Positions 32,301 to 42,439 are shown, counted from the first letter of the stretch. The stretch: DNA of 64,000 nucleotides from Tretioscincus oriximinensis (GCA_022410635.1 JAJVDF010000210.1:1176005-1240004), one strand, 5' to 3'. Notes: generated by a model from the letters alone, not told the origin. A program made the numbers and translations.

Positions 32301-35300
32301 TGCTAAGCCCCAGTCTAAAATATTGAATTGAATCTAGGATATCATTATTTANATTAAACTACGATTATACAATGTAGTAAAACATGAGTAAAATATGATG
32401 GAATATTGTTAACATTATAAAATTGCAAACTTTTGTACATTAACAAAAAAGAAAAGAAAAAATGGGGGAAAGAATGTTCATGGAAAGATAAGACATCTTT
32501 TGAAAATAAGCCCTAATGCATCTTTAATATAAGACCCTGCCTTATTTTGGGGGGAATTTTTTTTTTGAGAATTTTTTTTCTGTGACTTCAAATATTTCCA
32601 AACAAGCTCATTTTGAAATCTGCCAACAGACACACAGGTAAGCCCATGATTAAGACCATTTAGAAGGGGTAGCAAGAGATCCTACATTATCTGCTAGGGC
32701 TTTTTCAAATTACCTGCAGTGAATGGTTATTAGGAATAATTCCTTGGCTGCTGAAGAACATTTTCTGCCTTTTATTCTTCCCCAGGCAGAAGCATTTCTG
32801 CTCCTAGAGCAGGAATTATGAAGACCATATTCTAGCCTCCTTACTACAACTGGGACTTGTAGGATATAGAAAGGCTAGAATGCAGCATTTATATTTCCTG
32901 CAGCACGGAATGATTGTGAACTGCTTAAAAGCAATGCATGCAAGGTACACTTAACATATGTTTGATTTTGGAGTGATTGGGTATAATGGAATTATTAGCA
33001 ATGGAAATATTCTACTCCTGCTCANTGGAATTATCTCTCAAAGTGCAAATTAGTTCTTGCTATCTGGAGGCAGCCTAGGCCTTTGGATTGGTTTTAATTA
33101 GTTTTAAAAGAACAGACCATTTATTTTCTATCTCCCACGGATGAATAGGCCTTTCTTGGCTAACAGCTGTCCGAAAAATTTCTTAAACTTTTTTAGGCCA
33201 CTTCTGAACAGGGAGGATCTAGTCACGGTAATCCATGCTCTGGTAATTTCCAGATTGGATTATTACAATGAGCTCTATAAGGGGCTGCCCTTGAAAATGG
33301 TTTGGAAGCTGCAGTTGGTGCAGAATGCAGCAGCTTGACTGCTGATTGGATCANCTGACCAGATTCATATNACGCCAGTCTTAAAAGAGCTGCACTGGCT
33401 GCCAATTTGCTACTGAGCCCAATTCGAAGTGTTAACTTTAACTTAAAAGGCCCTAAATAACTTGAGCCCCAAATAGCTAAAGGAAGGCCTTCTCCCATAT
33501 CAACCTGCCCGAGCCTTAAGATCTGCAAGGGAGGACCTCCTGGTTGTACCACCCCTCTCAACAGCCAATGGAGTGGGAACCTGGGGTAGGGCCTTCTCAG
33601 CAGTTGCCCCCAATCTATGAAATAGTATCCCCATCAAGGTGCGTCTGTCGTCATCACTGTACTCTTTTAGAAGATCTCTGAAGACACATATATTCAATCT
33701 CCTCTTTGGTTGAAGTAATGTTGCTTTTCTTTCCACCTTCANATATTCTTTTAGTACTCTTTTAAAGTACTAATTTTCTACTATTGTTTTTACTGTTGGC
33801 CACCTTAAGATCTTTGGGTAGGGGGCGGAGTATAAGTATAAATAAATAAATAAATAAATAAATAAATATAAAAGCAATTCCTTACACAAGCCGTTAACTG
33901 TCCAGTTGCCTTTTGGCTAGATTGCCGAAAATCATTCATATCGGGGAAGGGGACATCATCCCGTTTGAAAAGTTCAGTTGTTTCACTGAGTATTTGGAGA
34001 GCAGTTGCTGCTTTGTGAGTAGAATCCTGGGGAAAGCGAATAAAATGTTTAGACCTTCTTCTCCTAAAACCTGTTTCATTCTATGTCATTGTTAAGGGAT
34101 GGGGGATTGGAGAAGTCTTTGCCTTGGGCAAAGGGTGGGATAGCGTGCAAACAGGCCTCTCTCAAGCAAGCATAAGGCTGTTTTTCTTGCCATGCTCAAT
34201 AAGTAGAACTGGGGGGGGGGGGCTCCAGCTGGGGAGAGGGGCAGCTGGAGGAGAACAGCTGGGGGACAGTGGCTGGTTGGGTGGTGTGCCCCATTTAGGG
34301 CTTACCCAGACTTACTCTATATGTTGTTGTGCCCCTGGTTTCACTCACTGTGCTTACAGCAAAGTGTCAATGAACAGATATGTCAATAATAAAATGTAAA
34401 GCACATGTAAATACACGTTAAACAAATGGTTCCAAAGCATCATCTACTTTGCTTTTTGAAATCTTAAGAAATGTTGTTTACTTAGGCTGCCTTCCCACGT
34501 TTTATTCCAGAATTGACTTTTGCCTTGTTGTTGCCAATTACTTCTGAAGGAATACACTATTCACGATACTTTGCCTTGTATTCCTGTCACATTACATGTC
34601 TAATCACAAGTCCCAGAAGTCTGTGCGAGCGCAGTTTCCTGGTGCCTCATAGTTTCAACAGCAAACTAAATTTTAAGTTTATCCTCGAAGTCTCGCGAGA
34701 TCTGCCAAGTTCCCATTAATAAATGCCCTGCGAAGGCTATTGACTGGAGGTTAGAATATATCTGCTGTGAAATCTTAAAAAAGAGAGGTGGCTATAAAAT
34801 CCATGATCTTGGATCTTTTTAGTGAGTAGATTGCTGAACTTGCATGAAAGCATAGGGCGCATTCNGTATGATGTTGGTACTATCACAGTAAAAATAAATT
34901 GTGGGGAGGAAGGCCTAATGGTTGTGTTCCTGGCCCAACAATGGCATGAATTCTTACACTTTTGATTTTAATTTCAGAGAAATAGCCGTGTTAGTCTAGT
35001 AGAAAGTCCAGCAAAGGAGCTAGCACCCTTTGAGATTAACTTGAGAAAAGTGGGTGGCATAAGCTTTCGTAGACACGCATTTGAAGAAGTAGACATGTCT
35101 ACGAAAGCTTATGTCACCCACTTTTCTCAANTTAGTCTCAAAGTGCTGCTAGCTCCTTTGCTGGACTACAATTTTGAGTACTTTTTAAATGCATTAATTC
35201 AGTTTTATCTGCTATTAGCAGTTCTTAATTATAATGAGAGAATCTTTCTGCTGTCTCTTCCTTAGGGTGCTGTTCTGACTCATACTTTTACTCCATCCTC

Positions 35301-37844
35301 AGTCCTGAAGAACTGGATTAAACCGGGAAAAACACCATATTTTTCTGCTTTAGCCCAATTTTTCAGGACTGAAGTTGGCTTAAAAATACTTGTCGAAATA
35401 CAGCCTTAGAAGCATCCTGCATGTCTCTTCAGCCTCAAACTGGTATCTAGAAAACCATTCTGGTAACAACTGATGCACTGGGGCTCTATACTGATGTTTA
35501 ATCCAGATAGAAAATGGTTTCCATTCACAGTAGAAAGGTAGATATGCTGTTTAATCCAAACAGAAAAAGGATTCTGTTCATGGTGGACCGATATCCATTG
35601 TGGGTTTTTTTGGACCTTATGAGGACTTTCCTGACTGGATTAAATTAACAGTAGATTAAAGTGTATTTGGATTAGTTCAGGTTTGTTGCTTTCTACTTTT
35701 CACAAAAGAGACACTCATGGAGATATATCTCCAACGAAAGTTGCCTAGTGCTTTTAATTATTCTTGTAAAGTCATGCTTTTTTGTAAATGTTAGGAGTTA
35801 AAAGGGAAATACAGGGCATGATTCATCACAAAGTGCAGGAGGATTACTCATGCCCTGTATTTCTTTTAACACCTAGTATTTGTGCAACAGGGAAACTTCA
35901 CCAGAATGGCTTCCCAGATCTCTGAAAAAGGAGGGAGAATATGAAGCAACCTGAGGCAAAAATGATTTTGCTGTGCGGGACCATTGGAGTAGCTGTGTTC
36001 ATGAAAAACAGCATTAAAAAGACTGGGCAGCCTTCATTTCTTATCTGCTTGACATAAATTCAAGTGCCTCTTGACTTTTCATCCAGGTTAGGTTGACCAG
36101 ATGACCCCTTTTTGGGGGGGGTGTGAAAACCTGGTTTTGGGGTGCCTCCTGGTTCTTGCTGAGGAAAGTTTTTTAAAAAAAAATCAGAAAAAAACCTTTT
36201 TTTGATTTTTTTTTTCCTCAGCAAAACCCGGGAGGCACCCCAAAACAGGGTTTCCAACTCCCCTGCAAAAAAGGGGTCATCTGGTCAGCCTAATCCAAGT
36301 GCCTTTTGTTCTCCAGTCTTTCTTTTCTCCCTTTTGATTGGTGACATATCACTTTATTTGAATACAGCAGCATTTTGCTTTGCCAGTTCTCCACAGTGAA
36401 GCTCCAGGCACTGGGACTTTGAATTTGGGTCAGGACTGTTACCTCCAATCATGGATCAGAGTGGAAGAGAATTGTGCATGGGGCAGAGAGGAAGACGACT
36501 GAGAGGAGAGGGAAGAGGCCCTAAATAACTTGGGCCCCAAATATCTAAAGGAATGCCTTCTCCCATATTAAATTGCCCAAGCTTTAAGATCTGCAAAGGA
36601 GGCAAAGAACCCAGGAGAAGCAGCGTCCTGTGGCAGCCCTTAGACTATGGAGTAGTCTCCCCCTTGAGGTGCTTCAGTCACCTTTGAATGAAAAACTGCT
36701 CTCCCTTCCCTACTTTCAGGCATTGTTGTTTTAATATGTTAATTTTATTTTTATTGTTAACCACCCTGACCTTCAGTATAGAAACTGAAAGAAAAGGAAA
36801 GAAAAAGGCAGAAGTGGACACTGCAGAAGAAGAGTTGCTTTTTATATCCTGCTCAAAGGAACTTTTATGACCTTTTGTTCTTTTCTTGCTACAAACAATG
36901 ATTTCATAATAAAATGATTACAAGATCATGACTCTGCTTTCCACAAGGAAGTGGCAGCAGGTGCAAGGGAAGTGTTTTTGCTGAGGTGAGCTTACCGAGT
37001 CACAAGCATGGGGGTCTCGACAACATGAACTCCCCAGGTGTGTGGCAGTGCCAATGGGGCATGCATTGCCATGCTTCTCAGCAACCACACATGCGTGCTA
37101 CATCAGCCGATATGGTGGTGTGCTGTATCTCTTACTACGAACAAGGAAACTGTTAGGAAGGCTTCTTCCTCCCAGTGTTAAAGTGAGATATACTTTTTCT
37201 TTTTGCTTTGCTTGTGCTAGGGTAGAGTGCGTANTGCTGAACTGTGTGGCAAACAAGCCCTCCTAGCATAAAGAAAGCAAGAAGAAATCATTGTATGGAA
37301 CTCAGTTTGAGCTCCAACCTTTTTTTCCTCAAACCATTTTGCTATTAAAGACTTGTGTTTTTTTTTATAAATTTGCCTAGTATTTTCTTAAGGTTTCTTT
37401 CGCATTCTGTTCTGGTAGCGTATGGCTTGGTGTTCTGCTTATCAGTATCAAAATTTAAGAAGCCCACAACCTGCATTTCCATATAAAATATATGGTTACT
37501 CAACATCTTACCGTTTTCATCATCTCCGAAGAAGTGCATAATGTGCTATTGTCCAAAGACAAGCAATCCTGAGACACACCTTGTTTATTCTGGAACAGGG
37601 AAAAATACTTGTGAAATGTCGTTTTTCTCATGCACAATGTCTCATCAAATCTGATTAGAATTTGATTTAAGTAGAAAATAAATAAATAAATATTCACTCT
37701 GGGACTTACAGCAGCGTCAAGTTTCCCCCAAAGTTCATGCCACTTAATCTTTGCAAGGCACGCTGCTTCCTTCGCTCTCTCAGTTATATTGATGCTGAAG
37801 ACACAGTCAGTTGTCAGGAAAATGAAGGTTATTAACCACAGCAT
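29197..37844 (-). CDS. Intron-containing interferon (type I-like), complete five-exon gene
   Basis: Secreted antiviral cytokine of the interferon class, which in known relatives acts through class II cytokine receptors and JAK-STAT signalling. Joining 37844-37710, 37589-37512, 34026-33886, 30108-30028 and 29325-29197 gives 187 residues. All four introns are GT-AG and phase 0 (about 120, 3485, 3777 and 702 bases). Residues 1-17 form a signal peptide. Residues 76-89 (KAATALQILSETTE) match helix B of interferon alpha, residue 118 is a cysteine in LTAC like LEAC, and 149-153 is SCAWE, the type I signature (CAWEVVRAE in human). Cysteines 29/118 and 54/150 fit the two conserved disulfides; 63 and 135 could form a third. 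N-glycosylation sites at N19 and N59. The exon sizes 45/26/47/27/42 codons fit fish and amphibian interferons, whereas amniote type I genes are normally intronless. Class (type I or type IV) is open. Confidence 0.85.
29415..29429. repeat. G homopolymer
   Basis: GA-rich stretch (29395-29418) ending in about 12 Gs. Confidence 0.9.
30028..30108 (-). CDS. Interferon exon 4
   Basis: Acceptor TTCATTTAATTTACAG, donor AAC|GTAAGT. It encodes 27 residues with GTVKECFRRLEMYMLN, matching the helix that precedes CAWE in type I interferons (VRKYFQRITLYL in human). Confidence 0.85.
30175..30648. mobile_element. Harbinger-like element (family P), long copy in interferon intron 3
   Basis: Left end ATCCTTTCCGTATTGAGCCT and right end ...AGGTTCAGTGCAGAAAGGAC form inverted repeats of about 30 bases; TTA stands before the left end and TTT after the right. 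The family is defined by the 45856-45988 copy. The interior differs from the short copies and is open on the plus strand from 30153 to 30581 (142 codons), a frame I do not recognise. Confidence 0.6.
30720..30832 (+). mobile_element. Family B LINE tail fragment
   Basis: TTGCCCTGAGACCTTCAAGT then ATAGGGCAGGGTACAAATAG, in interferon intron 3. Confidence 0.55.
30835..33134. other. Interferon intron 3, unassigned part
   Basis: No repeat recognised. Several fortuitous exon-like stretches (for example 31993-32170 and 32714-32803 on the minus strand) were examined and not accepted. Confidence 0.45.
33135..33872 (+). mobile_element. Family B LINE (L2/CR1 group), 3' part
   Basis: The plus frame reads DLVTVIHALVISRLDYYNEL then GLPLKMVWKLQLVQNAAA, the C-terminal reverse transcriptase tail of L2/CR1-group LINEs, followed by LHWLPICY and the ORF end (frames broken). 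The 3' end is CACCTTAAGATCTTTGGGTA, GGGGGCGGAGTATAAG and (AAAT)n to 33870. It ends within about 10 bases of the interferon exon 3 splice donor. Confidence 0.8.
33886..34026 (-). CDS. Interferon exon 3: helix B to the conserved cysteine
   Basis: Acceptor CGCTTTCCCCAG, donor TGT|GTAAGG. It encodes 47 residues including THKAATALQILSETTELFKR and ending QLTAC. The fish and amphibian counterpart likewise ends on this cysteine. A family B LINE ends about 10 bases past the donor. Confidence 0.85.
34209..34222. repeat. G homopolymer
   Basis: Thirteen or so consecutive Gs within interferon intron 2. Confidence 0.9.
34976..35172. mobile_element. Foldback retroelement end, Penelope-like, with hammerhead-like core
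   Basis: The left arm (CCGTGTTAGTCTAGTAGAAA, GTCCAGCAAAGGAGCTAGCA, CATAAGCTTTCGTAGAC) is inverted in the right arm (GTCTACGAAAGCTTATG, GCTAGCTCCTTTGCTGGACT). This unit is common in reptile genomes, and I associate it with Penelope-like elements. At 35081-35110 the plus strand reads TTGAAGAAGTAGACATGTCT then ACGAAAGC, close to the CUGANGA-stem-GAAA core of a hammerhead ribozyme. Confidence 0.6.
35175..36089. other. Interferon intron 2, unassigned part
   Basis: No repeat recognised except an inverted pair near 35800-35865 (GGAAATACAGGGCATGA against TCATGCCCTGTATTTC). Confidence 0.45.
36091..36290. mobile_element. Family G hairpin MITE in interferon intron 2
   Basis: GGTTGACCAGATGACCCC and GGGGTCATCTGGTCAGCC ends, TA on both sides (36089-36090, 36291-36292). 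Confidence 0.85.
36495..36790 (+). mobile_element. Family B LINE fragment
   Basis: GGCCCTAAATAACTTGGGCC, CTTTAAGATCTGCAAAGGAG and the tail AACCACCCTGACCTTCAGTA match the 33.1 kb copy. Confidence 0.65.
36815..36875 (-). mobile_element. Sauria-like SINE tail fragment
   Basis: GAAGAAGAGTTGCTTTTTAT then ATCCTGCTCAAAGGAAC is the reverse complement of the SINE 3' tail. Confidence 0.45.
37512..37589 (-). CDS. Interferon exon 2
   Basis: Acceptor TTCCCTGTTCCAG, donor ACG|GTAAGA. It encodes 26 residues with QDCLSLDNSTLC: cysteine 54 aligns with the SCL cysteine of interferon alpha (Cys29), and N59 is a glycosylation site. Only about 120 bases from exon 1. Confidence 0.75.
37710..37844 (-). CDS. Interferon exon 1: signal peptide and helix A
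   Basis: ATG at 37844-37842. The exon encodes 45 residues: MLWLITFIFLTTDCVFS (signal), an NIT glycosylation site, then ERAKEAACLAKIKWHELWGK (helix A, with cysteine 29). The donor is GCTGCT|GTAAGT, a near-consensus site. An acceptor-like CCCAG lies three bases before the ATG, so a non-coding first exon is possible. Confidence 0.8.
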
Positions 37845-38065
37845 TTTCTGGGTATCAGAAACAAAGTCTCAGTGTTAAAACATTTCTCAAAATTTAGACA
37901 GCAAAGTTTTGTCAACAACTCATTTGACAATAATCTTACTATGCGCTGGACAGATATGCTACATCTTGTTAACCCCTTTCTTTTAGGATATCATAATGAA
38001 GAGGGTAGTCCCTCAATTTCCTGTTCATGAAAACACAGTTGTACTGAATTATTTTTTATATTTTT
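37845..38065 (-). promoter_or_regulatory. Presumed interferon promoter and 5' leader
   Basis: A TATAAAAAAT box lies on the minus strand at 38060-38051, about 210 bases before the ATG. Between them are AAAAGAAAGG (an IRF-like GAAA word) and AGGAAATTGAG. These short motifs are suggestive only. Confidence 0.3.
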
Positions 38066-38914
38066 CAAGCTACAGAACTTCCAGTGTTTCATCTATCTGT
38101 CCTCACTGTTAAAGGCAGCACTTTCAGCTTGGACATGATGGTGTTCTGCTAGATATCAGTGAAGTTTGAAGACAGGAACTTCTATTCACTTATTTAAGTC
38201 TCAGTCCCATAAATATACTTCTTCAAGTAGGAAGAAGGCAAGAACAAGGGATCTCCCAACACTCAACTGTCACTTGAAGGCAGCCATTTCATCAGGAGGA
38301 AGAGAACAAATGATCAGCCACTACATTATCTTTCCTGAGGGATCCACTTATTTCATTGTGACTCAACCTGGCAAGCCCCTATGGTGAGCTACTGAATGTA
38401 GCCAGAGGAGATTGAATTCTGAATTTGACTTACTCTCCTGCTCTTCCTGCCAATTTTAATATCACATTTCGTAGCCCTCCAAATTCTGCCTTGAAGTAGC
38501 CTTCTGAGGAGGAGAAACTTTCAGATCCCATATGGGTAAGGGATGGAAAGGCCTCACATTAATTCTCACGTTGTCTTTTCCCATTTCTAAGGACCAGGGA
38601 AGTTTTTAGTTGTGCTGATGCCTTGCCATTCATGCCCCATAGTCCTTCCAATAGGCCACCACTGTTAGAGACCTTGACCGAAAAGCAGCTAGAACAGGTA
38701 AAAGAAGAAATTGACTTTGTTGGATTGTGGGACTCTGACAGGTGACAGCAGAGTTTTTAAAGAAAGATGGAAAAATATGAAGCCCCTGTAGAACAAACCA
38801 TCACCAGATCAGTGATGACTATGGAACCTAAATTGTGATGTATAAACATATTAGCCAATAGGAGGAGGTTTTACTCTTTGTTCTGACTTATGCTTCTATG
38901 GTCACTTTAGGAAC
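38066..38914. other. Unassigned sequence upstream of the interferon gene
   Basis: No repeat or exon recognised. Confidence 0.4.
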
Positions 38915-39300
38915 AAAAGAACATAAGAGGAGCCCTGTTGCACAGCGCCACAGTCTCCCAGTACTGCCTCCAATCTCACAAAATGGTCCCCCAGTTGCTT
39001 CTGGCACTTCTAGCAAAAGATCAGTACAAATCCTTCAACTAGTCTTGGATCTTTGAAAATGGCTTTTACAAGAATCCTGCTTGACTTTCCAAGCTTGAGA
39101 CAGAAACCAGATATCCATTCTAGCAGCCTTTGATATATCTGTACTCTCTCTCTTAAGTCTATTCTGGCTAGTTAATGTCACTGCTTCTGCTTGTGGATTC
39201 CATAGATGGATCACCTGTTGCTTCGGCTGCAGTTTTCCAGCCTATCAGTTTTCTAAAGTGGTCTCTAGTTCTAGTGTTGTGTGATAGACAATGTATGATT
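38915..39300 (-). mobile_element. CR1-type LINE 3' end, diverged
   Basis: AAGAACATAAGAGGAGCCCT at the 3' end, CCTTTGATATATCTGTAC, then CTAGTTCTAGTGTTGTGTGA from the ORF end; about as old as the 58.6 kb copy. Confidence 0.6.
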
Positions 39301-39304
39301 TCTT

Positions 39305-39835
39305 TCTTTCATTCATTTACATTTCTATACCCAAAAATCATGTGGTGGTCAACAATAAAACAGAACATACATATGAAAACCGCAGTGCCTGAAAGTAGGG
39401 AAGGAGAGCTTCTCTCCCCCCACTCCGAACTAAAGGGCAGATTAAATAAATACACCTCAAGGGGGATACTATCCTATTGTCTGGGGGCTGCTTCTGAGAA
39501 GCCCCTTCCCCAGGTTTCCACCCACTAAAACTAGTTGTATGAAGGACTTCCCCTGCAAATCTTAAAGCCTTGATAGGGAGAAGGCATTCCTTTAGTTATT
39601 TGGGACCCAGGGCCTTATAGGTTAATGTTAACACAATGAATTGGGCTCACTAGCAAATTGGTAGCCAGAGAAGGTTTTTCAAGACTGGTATAATATGTAT
39701 CTGGCTACATTCAGTCAGCAATCTAGCTGCTGCATTCTGCACTATCTGCAGTTTCTGAACTATATTCAAGGGCAGCCCCAAACAAAAGACATTACAATAG
39801 TCCAATCTGGAAGTCNTATACCTCCCTTATGAACC
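39305..39835 (-). mobile_element. Family B LINE fragment
   Basis: Minus-strand ORF end (plus: CTGCTTCTGAGAAGCCCCTT, GCTGCATTCTGCACTATCTG, ACAATAGTCCAATCTGGAAG). Confidence 0.65.
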
Positions 39836-40145
39836 TGCCCTCACTCTAATAGCTTCTGATGAGTCCTAACAGTCGCACTCGTCAAAGGGGTGTGGACACG
39901 TGGGAGAGCCTTCAATGTGATAGCCCCCAGGTGCATCTCATCTCTGAAGTGCGTCTGACGCCTACGCTGTACGCATTCACATATCTGGTTACGATGTGCT
40001 TGATGCACCCCAAATTCCCCTCTCTTTGAAGGCTCTGTTCTATTTTTAATTGTTCTATTTTAATCTGTGTATTGTTTTTTATTGTGTACCACCCTGAGAC
40101 CTTCAGGTACAGGGCAGAACATAAATGTAAGTAAATAAATAAAAG
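39836..40145 (+). mobile_element. Family B LINE 3' fragment, inverted to its neighbour
   Basis: GTGGGAGAGCCTTCAATGTG and the tail CCACCCTGAGACCTTCAGGT, ACAGGGCAGAACATAAATG, (AAAT)n. Head-to-head with 39305-39835. Confidence 0.65.
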
Positions 40146-41345
40146 GTCGCCACTCAAATGTTTCCTCTTGTTTTGCATTCAATATTTCCTTTGACTCTTT
40201 AGCTCCGTGTTCACTTTCACTTGTTCTGAAATTAGATTGTACTGTAACAGTGAGACTGGGAAATTTTTGTTTTCTGATTTTATGAAGAGGTGAGTGTGTT
40301 TAGCATGAAGACACTCTGCACTCTGGCCCAACAAAAATTATAATCACCCATCATGGTGATGAAGTTTTATATTGATTTCATGCCAATATGCTGTTTGTCC
40401 AACTCATGGGTATGTCCAACCCATGGGTATGTATTCACCTTGTTGAGACATTCAGACCAGACCCAACTAGTTTAACATGATTCCAATAACTGAATCAGCT
40501 AAAACATTGACTTGGAAAAAAAGTAGTTTTGTGTGTCATAGGAGATACATTTCCTCAACATTCCTTCTGTTCACTATTATAGAACACAATAGGGTATTTT
40601 GTTTTGTTTTATAAGTGGAAGTTTAAATCTGGTGTCCTGGTTCACNACACTTGCCTAAAATAGTAACATGTTTACTAATGAGATTTGTTGGTTCTAGCAG
40701 CTATGATGTTTATCTATTATCATAAAAAGGTGCCCAGCAACCATCACTTCAACCAATCAATTCTGCAAAGGCAGTCCCTGTGCAGCTGATTGGCTAAACC
40801 AACTGCCTTCAAAATGGGCTCGGCCTTAGGTGCAGCTGCCTACTCCAAGATGGGAGCCATCTGAGCTGCTGACTGACACGAGCCGCTGGCTGATATGCAC
40901 AGTATTGGCTTCCTACTTTCTCTTGCATTCCTCTCACCAGCTCCATGCAGATTCTAAAAGTAGGTATGACCACAGTGAAATCTGCATTCACTTTTAGAAT
41001 GCTGGTTTTACTTGTTGTGAGGAAGAGGCCTATGTGGACTTTTGTCAGCAAGCTGTATGAAACAAAATGGGGTGCTCAATGCTCTACAAAACTGAGCATC
41101 CGTTCCTGCAACTCACCAGTAAACCAATGAACTGCTTTTGACTTCTGAATTTGATTTGACTACAAAAAATACCATTTTCTTCTATTGAAAAAACTCCAGA
41201 TATTGACCAGACAGCAAAAATGCCAGTAAGCTTCCTTAATACAAAAAATACCAGCAGATGGTGCCATAATACTGACTATTGCCTGCACTTTAAGCAATAA
41301 TAAGTAGTAAGTGGTAAGGAGGAAAAGTAAATTATTTTTCCTAAA
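40146..41345. other. Unassigned intergenic sequence
   Basis: No gene or repeat recognised. A short inverted pair lies near 40950-41010 (CAGATTCTAAAAGTAGG against ACTTTTAGAATGCTG). Confidence 0.4.
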
Positions 41346-41349
41346 CCTT

Positions 41350-41460
41350 TTTTGTATTTTTCTTCCTGGTTTAGAAGCTCTTCTTTTTCTTCTCCTTTCT
41401 CTTCCTCCTCTTCCTTATTTTCTTCGTCTTTTCCTTCCTTTCTTTTTCTTTCTTGTAGGG
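41350..41460. repeat. Pyrimidine-rich low-complexity tract
   Basis: About 100 bases of mostly T and C (TTCTTCTCC-like units). Open frames on both strands here encode only biased peptides. Confidence 0.85.
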
Positions 41461-41653
41461 TCATTTTTAAATATAGTATTTATAAAGGCCTTGTATTGTA
41501 TTGCTGGCCATGCACAAGCTTTTCCTACCCATGGGACCAGGAAACCCTGCTGTAAGTATGAGCTTTGATTGTCATTGATCACTGAGGTTTGTGAACCTGC
41601 AAGTGGGGGCTTTAAATTCCTTTGTTGCTTTTTCCAGTAAAAAGGCTTAGGTG

Positions 41654-41778
41654 TCAGGAAAAAACAGTTGATTGTCCTCCTAGCCTCTGTTCTTGTTGAA
41701 AAAGAGGGCTGGAGGTCTCAGAAGCTCTTGCGGGTGATGTCCGGATATCGCTGTCATGAACAAAGACAGGACAGTGAG
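41654..41778 (-). other. Candidate terminal exon, unknown gene (weak)
   Basis: Acceptor CAACTTTTGCAG at 41780-41779. With a phase-1 entry it reads HCPVFVHDSDIRTSPARASE and on to a stop TGA at 41656-41654. It would fit the 42.1 kb donor GAG|GTGAGA, which is phase 1 in the frame reading LIHVTDPIRFPAHMAMRI. No family recognised. Confidence 0.2.
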
Positions 41779-42160
41779 CTGCAAAAGTTGCATAAAAATA
41801 CTAGCAATATAAAGTGTAATGACAACTCTTTCTAGTGCTCCCACTGTGGCAAGATCTTTACATCTCACATTCACTAGCTTCTGGTGTTTTTTCCATACTG
41901 AAAGTGGGTTGAAAATGGATCAAAACTTAAATATGACCAAGATCTCTGCCAAGATAAAGGCTTAAGCCAAAGGCTGCAAACACACTAACCGTTAAAACTG
42001 GACTGAACATGGAGTGGCAGTGTGCTGGATGCACTAAAATCCAAATCCAAAGCGTTCTCACCTCCCTCAATCCGCATAGCCATATGTGCCGGAAACCGAA
42101 TTGGGTCTGTAACGTGAATCAGGCGAAGTTCTTTGCAATTCGCATTAACAGGACTCTGAC

Positions 42161-42333
42161 CTGAGCATTCTGGCTCCCTCTCTGTTGAGCTGCAGCTTTG
42201 TCCACCCTCTTGCTTCTTCAGCCAGCTTATCTTCACATATGTACTCGCTCAGGAAACACTCTTCTCCCTCGTGGGGATCCCTGTCCAGCTGCCTTTTCCA
42301 AGTGCTGCTGGGGGTCAGCAACGATAGGAAGCC
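42161..42333 (-). other. Candidate internal exon, unknown gene (weak)
   Basis: A good acceptor (pyrimidine-rich, CTCTGGCAG) opens a phase-0 frame reading GFLSLLTPSSTWKRQLDRDP then HEGEECFLSEYICEDKLAEE, with a possible donor CTCAG|GTCAGA. A second frame past it (ELRLIHVTDPIRFPAHMAMR) ends at a better donor, GAG|GTGAGA near 42052. The two frames are not compatible without a frameshift or separate exons. Confidence 0.25.
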
Positions 42334-42439
42334 CTGCCAGAGGAGNAGGCAACCGGGCAGGTTTGGGTGCCGGTAAGGCAGGGATCCCCACGGAGGAGAA
42401 GAAGGGTGAGTCTGTGAGCTCCCTTCCCATTTAAAGGCG

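Noticed and set aside
32714..32803. Minus-strand 90-base exon-like block
   Set aside because: Splice sites are plausible, but the peptide has no interferon features and would break the usual exon order.
29197..37844. Reading the cytokine as an IL-4/IL-5-type short-chain cytokine
   Set aside because: Four phase-0 exons alone looked possible, but the fifth exon and the CAWE motif with matching cysteines favour an interferon.
41311..41568. Phe/Leu-rich open frames
   Set aside because: Produced by the pyrimidine-rich low-complexity tract.
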